The notes: generated by a model not told the origin, from the sequence alone. A stretch of DNA of 64,000 bases from Vandiemenella viatica (GCA_031002005.1 CM061919.1:174699121-174763120); one strand, 5' to 3'. Shown: positions 1-10,285, numbered from the stretch's first letter. Program-made: numbers and translations.

Positions 1-240
1 TCGTCTGTCGTCGTTGGTCCCGTTCTTGCAGGATCTTTTTCCGGCCGCAGCGATGTCGGAGATTTGATGTTTTACCGGATTCCCGATATTCACGGTGCAC
101 TCCTGAAATGGTCGTACTGGAAAATACCCACCTCATCACTACCTCGGAGATGCTGTGTCCAATCTCTCGTGCGCCGACTATAACACCACATTCAAACTCA
201 CTTAAATCGTGATATCCTGCCATTGTAGTAGCAGTAACCA
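1..240 (-). pseudogene. Tc1-type transposase N-terminal remnant
   Basis: The reverse strand closely matches the segment at about 25.26-25.45 kb. Both contain the RKKIQQERDQ motif, the upstream region encoding a HERWDTASPKK-like stretch, and the same non-coding 5' flank. In the better copy this leads into a paired-type helix-turn-helix and the first catalytic Asp of a Tc1/mariner transposase. Here only the start survives, it carries a roughly 10-bp insertion relative to the other copy, and it is cut by the window edge. Confidence 0.6.
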
Positions 241-244
241 ATCT

Positions 245-1284
245 AACGCCTGCGTCAGACGCCTTTTGTCTTTTAGGCGTTGCCGACCGCAGTGCCGTAC
301 TCTGAGTGTTAACATATCTCTGTGATTGCATACGCATGTTTATACCAGTTTCTCTGGCTCTTCAGTGTAGTTTCATACAGGTATGAGTAAGGTATTTATT
401 TTATGTGAAGAATTTTTACTATTTTTTTTTTATGATACGTTTAATTAAGTTAGAATCAATTTTTAAAAAAATCTGTCTGTGGACACTAATCTCATTTTTG
501 CGGACCACTGGTTGAGAAACATTGATTTAGATAAAACACGAAAGGTGCTACTAGAGAGCAGATTTTCAAAACAGAGTCTCTCATCCTTTAGTTTCATATC
601 TCGAACTATCATGCTAGGAAACGTCAGCAGCAAACGAATATAAGGGAGGCAAAATATACACTGGTTCGATATCATTGAAGCCGATGCTGACATACAGTGA
701 AATGAAAACTATACGTAGTAATGTAACATGATTCACAAATTAACGAGGAGACGTGGTCAACTGAACGGTTAAATAAACTCATTATAAAACTTAATTGTTA
801 AACATTTTTACATCGGATTTGATTAAACAGTGAGTAAAGATATCCCGTGTGCAGTCATACTTTAAAATAATGCAAATAGTTATAAACCTTAAGAGGGAAT
901 CATGTTGAAGGATTCCATGTACGGAGTAAATACTTTCCCTGCGCTGTTTTCTAGTATCAATTCAAACTTGGTGCCACCCCTAAAAACATGAAAAATATGA
1001 CATTAATTTTGGTTGAACCACGCTCTTTCTTGGTTAATGGAGGATTGTCTGTTAAAAACGTCAAAACCGATAAGGGGGAAAAAAAAAAAAGAATTCAGGA
1101 GTTTACGCTTTTATTTTCTCGCAGCCATTTTTAACAAAAAGTGTAGATAAATTGTGTCACCTCAATAAAGTAAATTAAATGTCATGTTAATTCTGTCGTA
1201 AACACGATCTGTGGGTAAAAGTATCTTGGAATTGTTATCAGTTAAACATGTTCATACCCCTTTTGTTCAACCAATACACTTTCC
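245..1284. other. unassigned AT-rich sequence
   Basis: No ORF, tRNA-like box or paired terminal repeat stands out. A poly-A run lies near 1080. Nothing here is supported as a gene. Confidence 0.5.
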
Positions 1285-1478
1285 GTCGAGCAAGGTCGGT
1301 GAGGGATGTCGCTTTGAATTGGCATTCCGGAAGACGTCAAATCCCGTCCGGGCATCCTGATATGGTTTTGCATGGTTTCACAAATCACTCCAGGCGAAAG
1401 CCGGAACGGTTGCTTTAAACGGGCTGCGCCTAATTCCCACCCATTCCCTTTCTCCAATCTCTCCCCTTTGTCCTTGTG
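1285..1478 (+). mobile_element. decayed tRNA-derived SINE
   Basis: The order matches the window's main SINE family: a degraded tRNA-like head (box B region AAATCCCGTCCGGGCATCC), then the body with CAAATCACTCCAGGCGAA and a CCATTCCC-rich stretch. Divergence is high and the tail is lost. Confidence 0.6.
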
Positions 1479-1528
1479 ATCCTGTAGCAGCCTACTGTTT
1501 CCTCCCTCTCCCCCCTCTTGTCTTTTTC

Positions 1529-1560
1529 TTCTGGCTTTACAACGTCGAGATCATTAGAGG
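1529..1560 (-). mobile_element. SINE tail fragment, type B
   Basis: GGCTTTACAACGTCGAGATC followed by ATTAGAGG is the reverse complement of the palindromic type B tail seen in the copies at 19.6, 26.6 and 44.5 kb. A hAT element begins immediately beside it at 1569. Confidence 0.5.
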
Positions 1561-1568
1561 CTGTAAAG

Positions 1569-2293
1569 TAGGAATGGCGATTCTTTCCGAAAAAGATCGA
1601 TTCTTGAATCGACTCGAACCGAAGTTTGAAAAATCAATTCACAAAAAAATCGAGGTCTAGAAGATCGATTTCCTAAAAATCGATCTTTTTCAATTTTGTT
1701 TTCGTATTTTCAATATAATTCCAATCGTAAAAAAAGGACACCATAATAATGAATCTTTTATCATTTTTAAACTAATTAAAGTTCTTTTACAACTAAATCA
1801 AAGTATCAGGTATACAATAAGACATTTATTTCACAAATTTGCTGGTTACATAAAACAGTTTTGAAATGATAGTTTACAGTTCCCAGTGCTTAATGTCCAA
1901 GCATTTCAGGAACAACAGTCAGTCCAGTCTACTAGGATCCAAGCGGTTCCGCTCATCACTTGCGATGTTGCCGGCAATATAAAAAAAGGCGCTCGCAATG
2001 TACTGATGATCCCACTATACAGATATACTTCTTGGCTGTTGAGTAAACGTGATGATAAATTGATGTTTTTTGTTCTTGCCAGGAAAGTATAGGATCATAC
2101 TTCAGCTGCACAACTGCTTGCGTTAAATAGTGTTTAATTTCTTCGTTTAAACCCTGGCTTTCATGTGCAAGTGCATTACATGTAGAAAGTGCTTTGTCAC
2201 ATTCGATTTTCACGGGTGAAATATCGATTCACTGGATCGATTCTGTACTATAAATAGATTTTGCGATTAATCGATATCAGGTAACCATCCCTA
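1569..2293 (-). mobile_element. hAT transposon, internally deleted
   Basis: The ends are TAGGAATGG and CCATCCCTA, an inverted pair with one mismatch. The flanks are CTGTAAAG (1561-1568) and CTCTAAAG (2294-2301), an 8-bp target duplication with one mismatch. Eight-base duplications and TAGGG-type termini are standard for hAT elements. The interior keeps only the C-terminal transposase domain. Repeated ATCGAT motifs lie near both ends and could be subterminal binding sites. Confidence 0.8.
1886..2213 (-). pseudogene. hAT transposase C-terminal dimerisation domain
   Basis: The reverse strand reads DPILSW, then AKKYICIVGSSVHCERLF. This is the W...AKKYLC...S.SERLFS signature of the hAT family C-terminal dimerisation domain. 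After one frameshift it continues AGNIASDERNRLDPSRLD, again typical. Upstream catalytic DDE residues and the BED zinc finger are missing, so the copy cannot encode active transposase. Confidence 0.8.
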
Positions 2294-2384
2294 CTCTAAA
2301 GCACTAGAGCCAATGAATTTAACCAATACCTTTTGAAGGAACCTTACCGGTAATAGATTTTTCCGTTTTCGCAGACGTCATATG

Positions 2385-2631
2385 GGTATATAAATAGCTT
2401 CACGAGGTTCACGCTACGTCGAAATACCCTACTTCTTCTTATAGAAGTTTCGGCCATGCCTTAGGTCTTCCTCATGGGACTTAGCTGCCTTCTGAGTCTA
2501 CTCTCATCAGTCGCAAGGAGACTCCGAATGCGGCTAAGACCCCTGAGGAATACCTAAGACCTGGTCGAAACGTCTAGAAGAAGAAGGAGGAGCATTTTGA
2601 CGCAGCATGAAACTCGTGACCTATTTATACC
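2385..2631. repeat. 247-bp near-palindrome with convergent TATA boxes
   Basis: The left arm starts GGTATATAAATAG. The reverse complement of the right end starts GGTATAAATAG. The two arms (about 120 bp each) match imperfectly along their whole length, meeting near GAGTCT/AGACTC (2494-2524). Each arm also has a CTGAGGAA...CGAAAC block: 2546-2573 on plus, and a divergent inverted counterpart around 2446-2475 on minus. The structure would fold into one long hairpin. It could be a head-to-head pair of a promoter-bearing repeat. Confidence 0.7.
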
Positions 2632-2636
2632 GAACT

Positions 2637-2755
2637 TTCCCGGTATTTGGCAGGAGTAATTTGGGAAAAACATGAAAATCCAAATCTGGATGGCAGGACG
2701 GATATTCGAACGCGCGTCCTCCCGAATACAAGGCCAGAGCGTTACCGTACACCCA
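2637..2755 (-). mobile_element. SINE fragment
   Basis: The reverse strand carries a tRNA-like box B region (GCGTTCGAATATCC) preceded by CTCTGGCCTTG and followed by the body motif CCAGATTTGGATTTTC. It is truncated within the body and lacks a tail. Confidence 0.65.
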
Positions 2756-2871
2756 TCTCTCTGCCTCCCCTTCTGGTACTCAGCTAGGAGGAATGAATTT
2801 ACTAATCCATATTGATTTTACTTGTTGATAAAATAAGAGGAATTTTTTTTTTTTTTGCTTTTCAACTTGAT

Positions 2872-2942
2872 GAAGTAGCCGGCTAGAGCAGTAGCCCCTC
2901 GTGTCGAAGGTCACCGGTTTGACTCCAGTTGAGGGCATAGGT
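2872..2942 (+). mobile_element. possible tRNA-like SINE head
   Basis: TAGCCGGCTAGAGC resembles an A box. GGTTTGACTCC about 35 bp later resembles a B box. The spacing suits a Pol III internal promoter. The downstream sequence does not match the main SINE body, so this may be a separate family. A poly-T run lies just upstream. Confidence 0.35.
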
Positions 2943-3645
2943 GTTTAGTGTTGTGTGAATGTTGTATCCATCCTGTAGTGTTCGTGTGTCCATACTTAAT
3001 ATCAATTTTGTACTGGAGAAATTGAAGCACTAGAAAAGTCATGATAATCACACTGATTTGGCTGTATGGTCTATGTAGTCAGATGCCATAAAACAAATTG
3101 ATAAAGTAAGAGAATAATTCGACACTTGGAGTATTTGTATCTGAGATAGTATAATACGGATTTAACGTAGCTCTATATTTCCCGGAGGTTTTGAGCTAGC
3201 TGAAAAATATAATACTTGTATGGATTTATCTTTCCCACGGTTTATGTCGCTAACAGCATGGAACCATTCTCGTTAGCAAATTCATTGGTTTTTTTAAACT
3301 GGAAAGAAACACACACTGCTTTTTATTCAGGGACTCAGATGTTACATTATAGCAAACGCAATATTTTCAAAAGTCCGGTAAAAGTGAAAACGTGTTTCAG
3401 TAACGCATCGAAGGTCCTCCTCTCAAAATTTGTTTGGCCCCATGTTGAAAAGTTTCATATTCACTTCACTTGCTCATTTGTCGGGATGCTGTAGTAATGG
3501 GGGAACTTGAAGGTTGCTGCCTGTATTTCATTTGATAAGTGTACATTTCTGTGTATTAAATATATAAATTATAGGCGGAAATTGTAAAAAATCCCAGCTT
3601 TCAAAAAATGATTCCAGAAACTATATTCCGGTAATGCCCGGGTCT
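2943..3645. other. unassigned sequence
   Basis: The longest open frame (3216-3494, plus) shows no recognisable domain and no splice-site context that I would trust. No terminal repeats were seen. Confidence 0.4.
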
Positions 3646-3649
3646 GGGA

Positions 3650-3750
3650 CTTGGATGGACGCGGGTCGAAATCCAATTCTGGCCATCCAGATTTTGTTTT
3701 TCAAGCGTTTCCCGATATCACACAAGGCAAATGCCCGGATGATCCCGGCC
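3650..3750 (+). mobile_element. diverged SINE core sharing the main family's body
   Basis: GGGTCGAAATCC is followed by GGCCATCCAGATTTTG, then CGTTTCCCGATATCAC, then GGCAAATGCCCGGATG. This follows the main SINE's order (CATCCAGATTTGG, GTTTCCCAAATCAC, GGCAAATGCCGGGATG) but with a different head and no shared tail. It suggests an older family using the same central domain. Confidence 0.55.
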
Positions 3751-3804
3751 TCTAAACCTCGAAGAAGGCGAGGTTCGGATGAAAAAGAATGTAATCGGTA
3801 CAGA

Positions 3805-3880
3805 CGCTACATTGGATCCTAGGATTGAACCCTGTGCTCCCCAAATCCAGTATGGTGACAACAGGTCACGCTGACGGCTA
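3805..3880 (-). mobile_element. possible tRNA-like SINE head
   Basis: On the reverse strand an A-box-like TAGCCGTCAGCGTGACC is followed about 40 bases later by a B box GGGTTCAATCC. No cloverleaf with paired acceptor ends is evident, so a functional tRNA is unlikely. Confidence 0.35.
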
Positions 3881-4224
3881 TTTCTTCGGTGATGAATTAA
3901 TTCAATCTCTTTTTTGTCTGTGATACATGAAGAATTCTGCACCATCAGCAGATTTCAACTGAATCAATGCGCTTCTAAGAATATACGGTCAGACAGATAA
4001 TAGCGATATTTGTCATTTCCCTTTTGTGCCGGATCTTGAGACGTTTTGTAGTGGCAAATGTTTCTCCTGCTAATCTGTCCATCTCAGTTTCCTATCAATG
4101 GGTGTTGACTGGTGCTAGACGTTATCTTGAACCACCCCCAAGAACCAGCTTTATTTGGGATGGGTCCAGTACCACAAACCAGCTCCGTTGACTCAGGTCG
4201 TTGAGGCTCCATTATGATGTTCAG

Positions 4225-4440
4225 CGCTTGACACGGGATACTTGTGCCCCGCGGTAGAAGAATTTTTCATCATCGGGACTTGGCCGGCAAGGTGGAGAGA
4301 GGATGGTGCGCCATTAGTAATTTCAGTATTTCGTACCCCAATCCTGGATTAAATCCCAAACCTCGACAGTGAGAGCATGCGACACCGTTAATGGTGATTA
4401 GTTTGTTGGATTGGGAGGGGATTCTATTATAAGCGTGGCG
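4225..4440 (+). mobile_element. SINE of a second type (third family), copy 1
   Basis: It shares several blocks with 10057-10285 on the opposite strand: GAATTTTTCATCATC followed by GGACTTGGC, then TCCTGGATTAAATCC, then ACACCGTTAATGGTG. Only two copies are in the window. The collinear blocks and short length point to a SINE rather than a gene. Confidence 0.55.
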
Positions 4441-4444
4441 CCGC

Positions 4445-4975
4445 AGTTTGATGCTGGATTCCTATGTAACTCGGTGAAACGAAACGAAAATAATGAATAT
4501 TTTTATATATATATCTCGTTAAGTTCTTGAGGTATCATACTTCAAAATTGAGGGGGTTATGTTAAGATGCAGCCTGGACCAGACGAAAAATTTCTCCAAC
4601 AAATTTAATGATGGATTCTTATGTAACTTGACGAGAAAATCTAAAGTCAAGAATACAATTTATTTATATCTCGCTTAGTTCTCGAGATATCATATCTCAA
4701 AGTTGAGGAGGATAGGTTAAGATGCGACACGGACCAGGAAATACACAGTGGACAGGTGTAATAGGTGTTTTGGTTTCTTCCTAGCGGCTCTCTTTACGCT
4801 GAAAAACCTTTGGACCAGAGGAAAAACGTATCAAAAGCACAAGGGACTATACTAAAAACTGATTTTTGAGGGTCTATTTCTCGAAAACTAGGCGAGATAT
4901 AACCAAAAAAATTATTCTTTACTTCCGATTTTTTCGTCAAGTTACACAAGAATCCACCACCATCAAATTGAGGCG
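4445..4975. repeat. three-copy repeat, two direct and one inverted
   Basis: Unit 1 starts about 4445 and unit 2 about 4600. Each reads TTGATG/TTAATG, GGATTC(C/T)TATGTAACT, an AT-rich part, TATCTCG(T/C)TTAGTTCT, then TTGAGG...GGTTAAGATG. A third copy lies inverted at about 4870-4975 (TCAAGTTACACAAGAATCC, CTAGGCGAGATATAA). Units are roughly 150 bp. No coding content is seen. Confidence 0.65.
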
Positions 4976-4979
4976 TCAT

Positions 4980-5598
4980 GGGTATGATAGTGCTGCCGAT
5001 TGGGACTTAAAACCCCCTGCGTCTTTCGGAATAGTTTGGCTGAATGGGTCAAAACTGGGCTTCATCGTCTCTTTTCTTTCATTATCAGCACTCTGCACTT
5101 AACAAAGTCACCAGCACGGCCATCCAAACACACAGCAACAGTTACAAACACTTTCACACTGGAGAATGCAACCAGAAACAGCTCTAATCGAGACGTTGCT
5201 GCAGTTATCATCCATAGTAAACGGCTGTGTGCGGATACTGAGTACTGCACGTACTTTGATTTTGATTATACCTTGCTCGTAAAAATCAATGATCATGAGG
5301 TTTCAGAGAGATTGTTAATAATGTACGATATCCGCTGACAAGCAGCTCGACAACATTATTATTTTAACTGATTTGTCAAAGACTACGCTGCTAATTATTA
5401 GTGAATTTTGTTAATAACTGTTCCATCTCGTACTTATAGATTATCCATTCCATTCTCAGATCTCTTTAGTTTAAAAATGAAATATTTTTGCATGATGACA
5501 TTAACATACAAAGCCTGTACAAATGTAAACAAGACCTTTGGATTCTGCGCAAGTACCTATAACGCTTTTAACTGCCAACATCGTATAGTTGGTATACA
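4980..5598. other. unassigned sequence
   Basis: Several overlapping short ORFs occur on both strands between 5000 and 5660 with no recognisable motifs. No support for a gene. Confidence 0.4.
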
Positions 5599-5600
5599 TA

Positions 5601-6184
5601 CTAGGAGCAGTCTAAAAGTTCCAGTATTTTCATTGCAACTCTTTATTAACAAAAGATGAGTACAAATTTACCTAATCTCCTTCAAAGAAGGCTCCTTCTG
5701 AACATACACACTTGCTCCACCGCTCCTAGCATTGCTGGAAACAACGATGAAAATCCTGTTTTGGTATCACCAGAAGCACAGTCGTAACTTTAGTTTTGAT
5801 GTCTTCTACGGTGGCAAAACGGTTACCTTTGAGGCCCATTTTCATCTTGGGAAAGAGCCAGACATCCGGTGGCGCTAAATCCGGTGAGTAGGGAGTCTGG
5901 AATGTTCTTTTCTGCAAGCCATATCTGAACAACAATTGATGTGTGGGAGGGAGCATTGTCGTGATGCAGTGACCATCCTCCTTGCCTTTTTCCGTTACGT
6001 TTTCCTCGGATTGCTTCCCTCAGTCTTTTCAAAACTTGCCAAAACCGATTTCATCGTTGTTTCCAGCAATGGCAGTGTGTGTGTTCAGAAGGTGCCTTAT
6101 TTGAAGGAGATTATGTAAATGTGTACTTAATTTTGTTAATAAAGAGTTACAATAAAATTCCGGGAACTTTTTGACTGCCCCTCG
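5601..6184 (-). mobile_element. mariner element, deletion derivative with long TIRs
   Basis: A 584-bp element is flanked by TA on both sides. The left end CTAGGAGCAGTCTAAAAG pairs with the right end, whose reverse complement is CGAGGGGCAGTCAAAAAG. The match continues inward for roughly 170 bp with small gaps, through CTCCTTCAAA.AAGGC and CATTGCTGGAAACAACGATG. Mariner TIRs are usually about 30 bp, so these arms are unusually long. The interior carries part of a DD34D-type transposase. Confidence 0.8.
5726..6032 (-). pseudogene. mariner transposase C-terminal half, frameshifted
   Basis: One frame reads GGWSLHHDNAPSHTS, containing the second catalytic Asp (HDNAP). Another reads FQTPYSPDLAPPDVWLFP, containing the third Asp of the DD34D triad (PPDVWLFP). 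They overlap out of frame, so at least one frameshift separates them. The N-terminal helix-turn-helix and first Asp are absent. Confidence 0.85.
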
Positions 6185-6189
6185 TATGT

Positions 6190-6668
6190 TGGCTCACTAA
6201 ATGCTTTAGCCGTTTGTTTAGCGATATTATAACGATTAGTTAGCAGGGTATTTGTGGTTCATCACACAATTAATATTTATTAACTTTTAGCACATGAAGG
6301 TATTAAAGCCGACAAAAAATTTGCATAAATTGAAACGATGCACTACAGATATCTCACCCGTACATTTAATACGAGAACCAATATTTCTACTTGTAAAATT
6401 CTCGAGGTCGTCTTTTGAGACACTAATTATTCTTTGTAAGCCGAAGGACTAACTTTCGATGATATATATTACAATAAAATCTTGGGAAAGGTTAGCGATG
6501 TCTATCGATCCAAAAGGCGCACGATTCCAACCCACAAAGTTCTGCTTATGCACAATAACGCTCTGCTGAACACTGCTGCAGGTACGCAAGCGGAAATCGG
6601 AGGAACTTACGCTATTATCGTTCAGATTTGTCAACAAGTGAACATAATTTTTTTTTTATATATCTATG
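6190..6668. other. unassigned AT-rich sequence
   Basis: No domain, tRNA box or paired repeat was recognised. Confidence 0.4.
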
Positions 6669-6670
6669 AA

Positions 6671-6910
6671 ACCGCGAGTAGTGGGTGAGCTGTAACGCTC
6701 TGGCCTCGAATTAGCAAGGACACGGCTTCGAATCCCTGTCCGGCAATCCAGATTTGGGTTTTCCGTGGCTTCCCCAATTCACTCCTGGCGAATGCCGAGA
6801 TAATTCCTTAGAAAAGAGCAGCCACCACCAAATTCCTTCCCATTCCTTGCACTCCTTTTTATCCTCTGCAATGACTTCGACGTCGACGAGGGGTAACCCA
6901 GAAACAAAGA
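6671..6910 (+). mobile_element. tRNA-derived SINE, type B tail, diverged
   Basis: A tRNA-like head (GCTGTAACGCTCTGGCCTCG, then GGCTTCGAATCCC), the body (ATCCAGATTTGGGTTTTCC) and the palindromic tail (ACTTCGACGTCGACGAGG) occur in order. It is full length but scattered with substitutions. No clear target duplication. Confidence 0.8.
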
Positions 6911-6914
6911 AATG

Positions 6915-7284
6915 ACCCATGAAACAAAACATTTAGGCAGAATGATATTTTCCAGTTACGAAGAGAGAAATGGTGTAACTCCAACAGATGGCATCAAACA
7001 AAATTTTACTAAGGAGAAATTGAAATCCTGCCGGTATGGTTGAGAAATATATGTGTATTTATATGCAATTATACATGCAGATTTTTTTTGAAAAGTATGA
7101 GTAGTATTCAATCGACCATTTTAAACAAATTATTCATTCCTATCTACGTAACAGAAAACCTGTTTTATTCTTTGTAGATAATATTTATTTGTATTATTAA
7201 TTTAATTTGAAGCAGACCATCCGGCAGCAATTCCCTGTAAACTAATTGCCCCTTTTTTATTTTATTATATAATTTGAGCAATAA
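6915..7284. other. unassigned AT-rich sequence
   Basis: Strongly AT-rich with no recognisable feature. Confidence 0.4.
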
Positions 7285-7285
7285 A

Positions 7286-7482
7286 TTCCTCCCCCATTTT
7301 CTTTTGCGATTTACAAAATTTAATTATAAATTCCTTCAGCGTTTTGGTAAATTATTAATCACTGCACTTGGTAATTTGTTCTACTTTGCTGACACCATCA
7401 CCGAAAAAATAAAATTTCCTCACTCCCTTACGCAAGAAATCGAGTGCCAGTTTGGGGTTATGGTTCCCAGAGATGCAACTGA
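7286..7482 (-). mobile_element. LINE 3' fragment of the 48.5-kb family
   Basis: TTTTGGTAAATTATTAATCA, then CTTGGTAATTTGTTC, then GAAATCGAGTGCCAG align with 48.65-48.78 kb (TTTTGGTAAGTTATTCATCA, CTTGGTAACTCATTC, GAAATCGAGTGTCAG). That region is the distal part of the LINE's last ORF and 3' UTR. It is old and lacks an ORF. Confidence 0.65.
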
Positions 7483-7904
7483 TATACTTTTGTATTTGTG
7501 TAACAAGCAGATAATACAGATATTCATTAAAATGTAGGTAAACGATATACACTATAGAAAAATTGCAGATTAATACAAATACTGAATGGCCAAATACATC
7601 AAGCGTCATATTTTATTTTTTATTTTTTTTAACCAAATTTGGACATTTCATCTGCATTTTCGTAGGATCAAATACGTTTTGCGTTGTACGGGTGGCTGGA
7701 TTCAGTGTGATTCCAGAAAGTTAATTATGTTTTACCCTTCTCCAGACTGCAACAGTTAAATGATTCAAAGGGAAATCCCCACCCTATTCTGTTGTTTTCA
7801 TGATGTCTCGCTAGCAAAAGAAATTAGATAAAGTGTACGTACTTTTCTCAAATTGTATCTTCCGTCATTAGTTCAGCCCCGATGATTTTTTGTATTAGCT
7901 GATA

Positions 7905-8150
7905 CCGGTAAGTTCCTGGGCGCAGAAAGAAGAGCAGTGAAAGAAGCCATCGCAGCGGGCGGTGCAGCGAGGTGGGTGACCCCTCTGGCATTTCACGCAC
8001 GGCTGGACAAGAGTTCCATTCCGCACAGTCACCCGACAGCTAGGTGGGCGTCGGTTCGAAGTCCCAACGGACCACGCACGGCAGCTACTGACCACCTCGT
8101 CAGCGTCATGTCCGGACAGCGAGATGAGGAGCCGAGACACAAACCATTTA
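7905..8150. other. CpG-rich islet
   Basis: GC and CpG content are far above the surroundings, with short open frames on both strands that look compositional. It ends directly at a transposon-like terminus (8153). It could be an LTR or TE promoter, or a host exon fragment. No domain supports either. Confidence 0.35.
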
Positions 8151-8152
8151 TA

Positions 8153-8285
8153 TACAGGGTGAGTCAAAAAAGACTTTACAACCTAGGAATGATATAGAAA
8201 TTTATTGAGATAACTTACAGAATTGGTAGATGTGTCATTTTGTAGGAAACAACCTTATCATTGCCGAGAAAATAGTTTTTTTTTA
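8153..8285 (-). mobile_element. candidate DNA transposon end
   Basis: TACAGGGTGAGTCAAAAAAG followed by an AT-rich stretch with AAATTTATTG resembles the TACAGGGTGNNTC termini common on arthropod cut-and-paste elements. The other end was not found within the window. Confidence 0.35.
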
Positions 8286-8315
8286 AGTTACATTTTTACC
8301 TGGTAAAAGATAAAA

Positions 8316-8480
8316 GAGAAGATGGATAGACCAACTGAAGGAGGACATAGAGAGAAGAGGCGGGAACTGGAAATCTATTGCAGACAAGGAAACTTTTCAA
8401 GACACGAGACAGTGGAAGACGTTCGTTTATAACCACCAAAACGGAAGGCTGTTAAACCGCACCGGGGAAACTGGAGATGG
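8316..8480 (+). pseudogene. LINE C-terminal fragment
   Basis: The plus strand reads RRWIDQLKEDIERRGGNWKS, then DTRQWKTFV. The RW.D.(V/L)K.D...RG..W pattern with a trailing (R/E).W is the conserved C-terminal tail of many RTE-like non-LTR retrotransposon polyproteins. The fragment is short and has no upstream RT. Confidence 0.55.
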
Positions 8481-8484
8481 TCCC

Positions 8485-10055
8485 CAAGGATAACGATGAC
8501 GATGACTTACTCCACGGAAGGCTTCGCGCAAGAGGAGCGGCGACTGGGGCAACTTATGCAGCGACCAGTTTGCACACACCCGCCAGTAATTACGTCTCCG
8601 TGCCTGCTTGAAGCCGCAATTAGAAGCGGCAGCGACCAGTTCAAGCTGGTTCAAGCTCTCCACCCATAAAGCGTACTCAAGGTAAAGGTTGCACCCAGGA
8701 CCAAGTAAACAGCAACTACGCATACCGTACACATTATTCTCAAACAAGCTGCAAAAATGTCGTTAGTAACAAGAATTTACTCACTAACAATGCTCCATCT
8801 TCTTCAAACTCAGAAGGAAACTTGTTCGTTAGAAATAATATCAGAAATCAGCAGGCAATTTGGTCATAAGCGTTAAAGAATCACAATACGGGACCAGATG
8901 AGGTAGAATCGTTCCAGATTCAAACCATTCACCTGATTTACTGGACAGGATTAGGATTATTTGACAGATTTAAGCAATCTTCAATCCGAATGACGCCTCA
9001 AAAATCACACAATACTCAAGGAAATTAACATCTATCGTACAGAACACAACATAAAATGGTCAACGATAGATGGCATTCACGTTTTGTGCTTATGACTTAT
9101 TGCTTTTGAGGGCATTTATACAATCAGCAATGAAGTGAGTGATGGGTTATAAATCTGTCTATAGCACTTACAGTCAACAGAAAAGCTGAATAAGTGTCGT
9201 CTCTATAAAGCTAACAAACGAAACTGACAAAAAAGATTCAAAACGTTGAGGTTAACGCTCCATATCGCCACAGACGTGTAGGTAGGTAGTTTAATTACTC
9301 CAATCTCCTGCACTTTTGTGCTCCGGAGGTAAATCCTCAATCCATCTCATTTTATAGGATATAGAGAGGGGGTTACTGTGAAGGAGAAGCAAGAGGAAAG
9401 GCGTTCGGGACATCCAGCTTCGTCTAAGAATCTTTTGTTTCATTGATTTTTTTAATGGTAATTGCCGGTCATGAAGTCATAGGAATATGGAAAGGAATAC
9501 CAGCAAGGAAAGGGGAGAGAATTTGCCATTCGTCTGCAGTAATCCTGGGAAACTACACAATTCGCGGATCCAGCACACGCTCTCTAGAATTACTCGTTTA
9601 CGTCTTCAGGAATATGAGTCTTCAACAACTTCAAAGATTGCAAACGTTTCAATAGTAAGTACAGGTTCTTTCTGATCTGATATAAAAAGACTTCGAGACG
9701 TGTTATCAGATCTAGATTCAACACTCAAAAAGGAAAGTTTCTTTAGACTTAGTAGGAAAATATTACTTCATCAAAAAGTGCAACAGCCACATAAAGTTGG
9801 CTCCACCTTTACACACGTCATGATAATTTTTTTTCAGTGACAGCAACTGCAAATATAAACACGAAAAAATTAACAAACTTAACATTTATTTACAGAAGTC
9901 ATTAGTTTTAAGTTTTTTGTTGCAACTTCTGCATTTTTTCCCAACGTTCCAACATCAACTTGGCATTTTCTTCAGGGCTATTTCTGTCTGATGAATACAC
10001 ATGCGATCACAAGCCTTTTCTATTTCAACAAATATGACTGTAAGCTTTTATATGC
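8485..10055. other. unassigned sequence
   Basis: A mildly GC-rich part (8500-8700) gives way to AT-rich DNA. Short ORFs at 9443-9675 on plus have no recognisable domain. Nothing supportable. Confidence 0.4.
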
Positions 10056-10056
10056 C

Positions 10057-10285
10057 AACATTAACTTCTCCATCCGATGGACGAAACACCATCAACAGTG
10101 TCGTATGTATTCAATCCATACGCACTGCTGAGAGCTTTCGGATTTAATCCAGGACTTTGTAGCACAACCTGAAGGATTAGGAATTCTGCATCACCACCTA
10201 TCCTACCCTGCGAGCCAAGTCCTGATGATGAAAATTCTTTTACCACCAGGACTGGAACCAGCTAACCCTGTTTAAAGCGCCGGGC
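10057..10285 (-). mobile_element. SINE of the third family, copy 2
   Basis: The reverse strand carries GGTTCCAGTCCTGGTGG (B-box-like), GAATTTTCATCATCAGGAC, TCCTGGATTAAATCC and ACACTGTTGATGGTG, collinear with 4225-4440. A poly-T run at 10309-10322 follows its far end, so the copy's orientation relative to a poly-A tail is not resolved. Confidence 0.55.
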
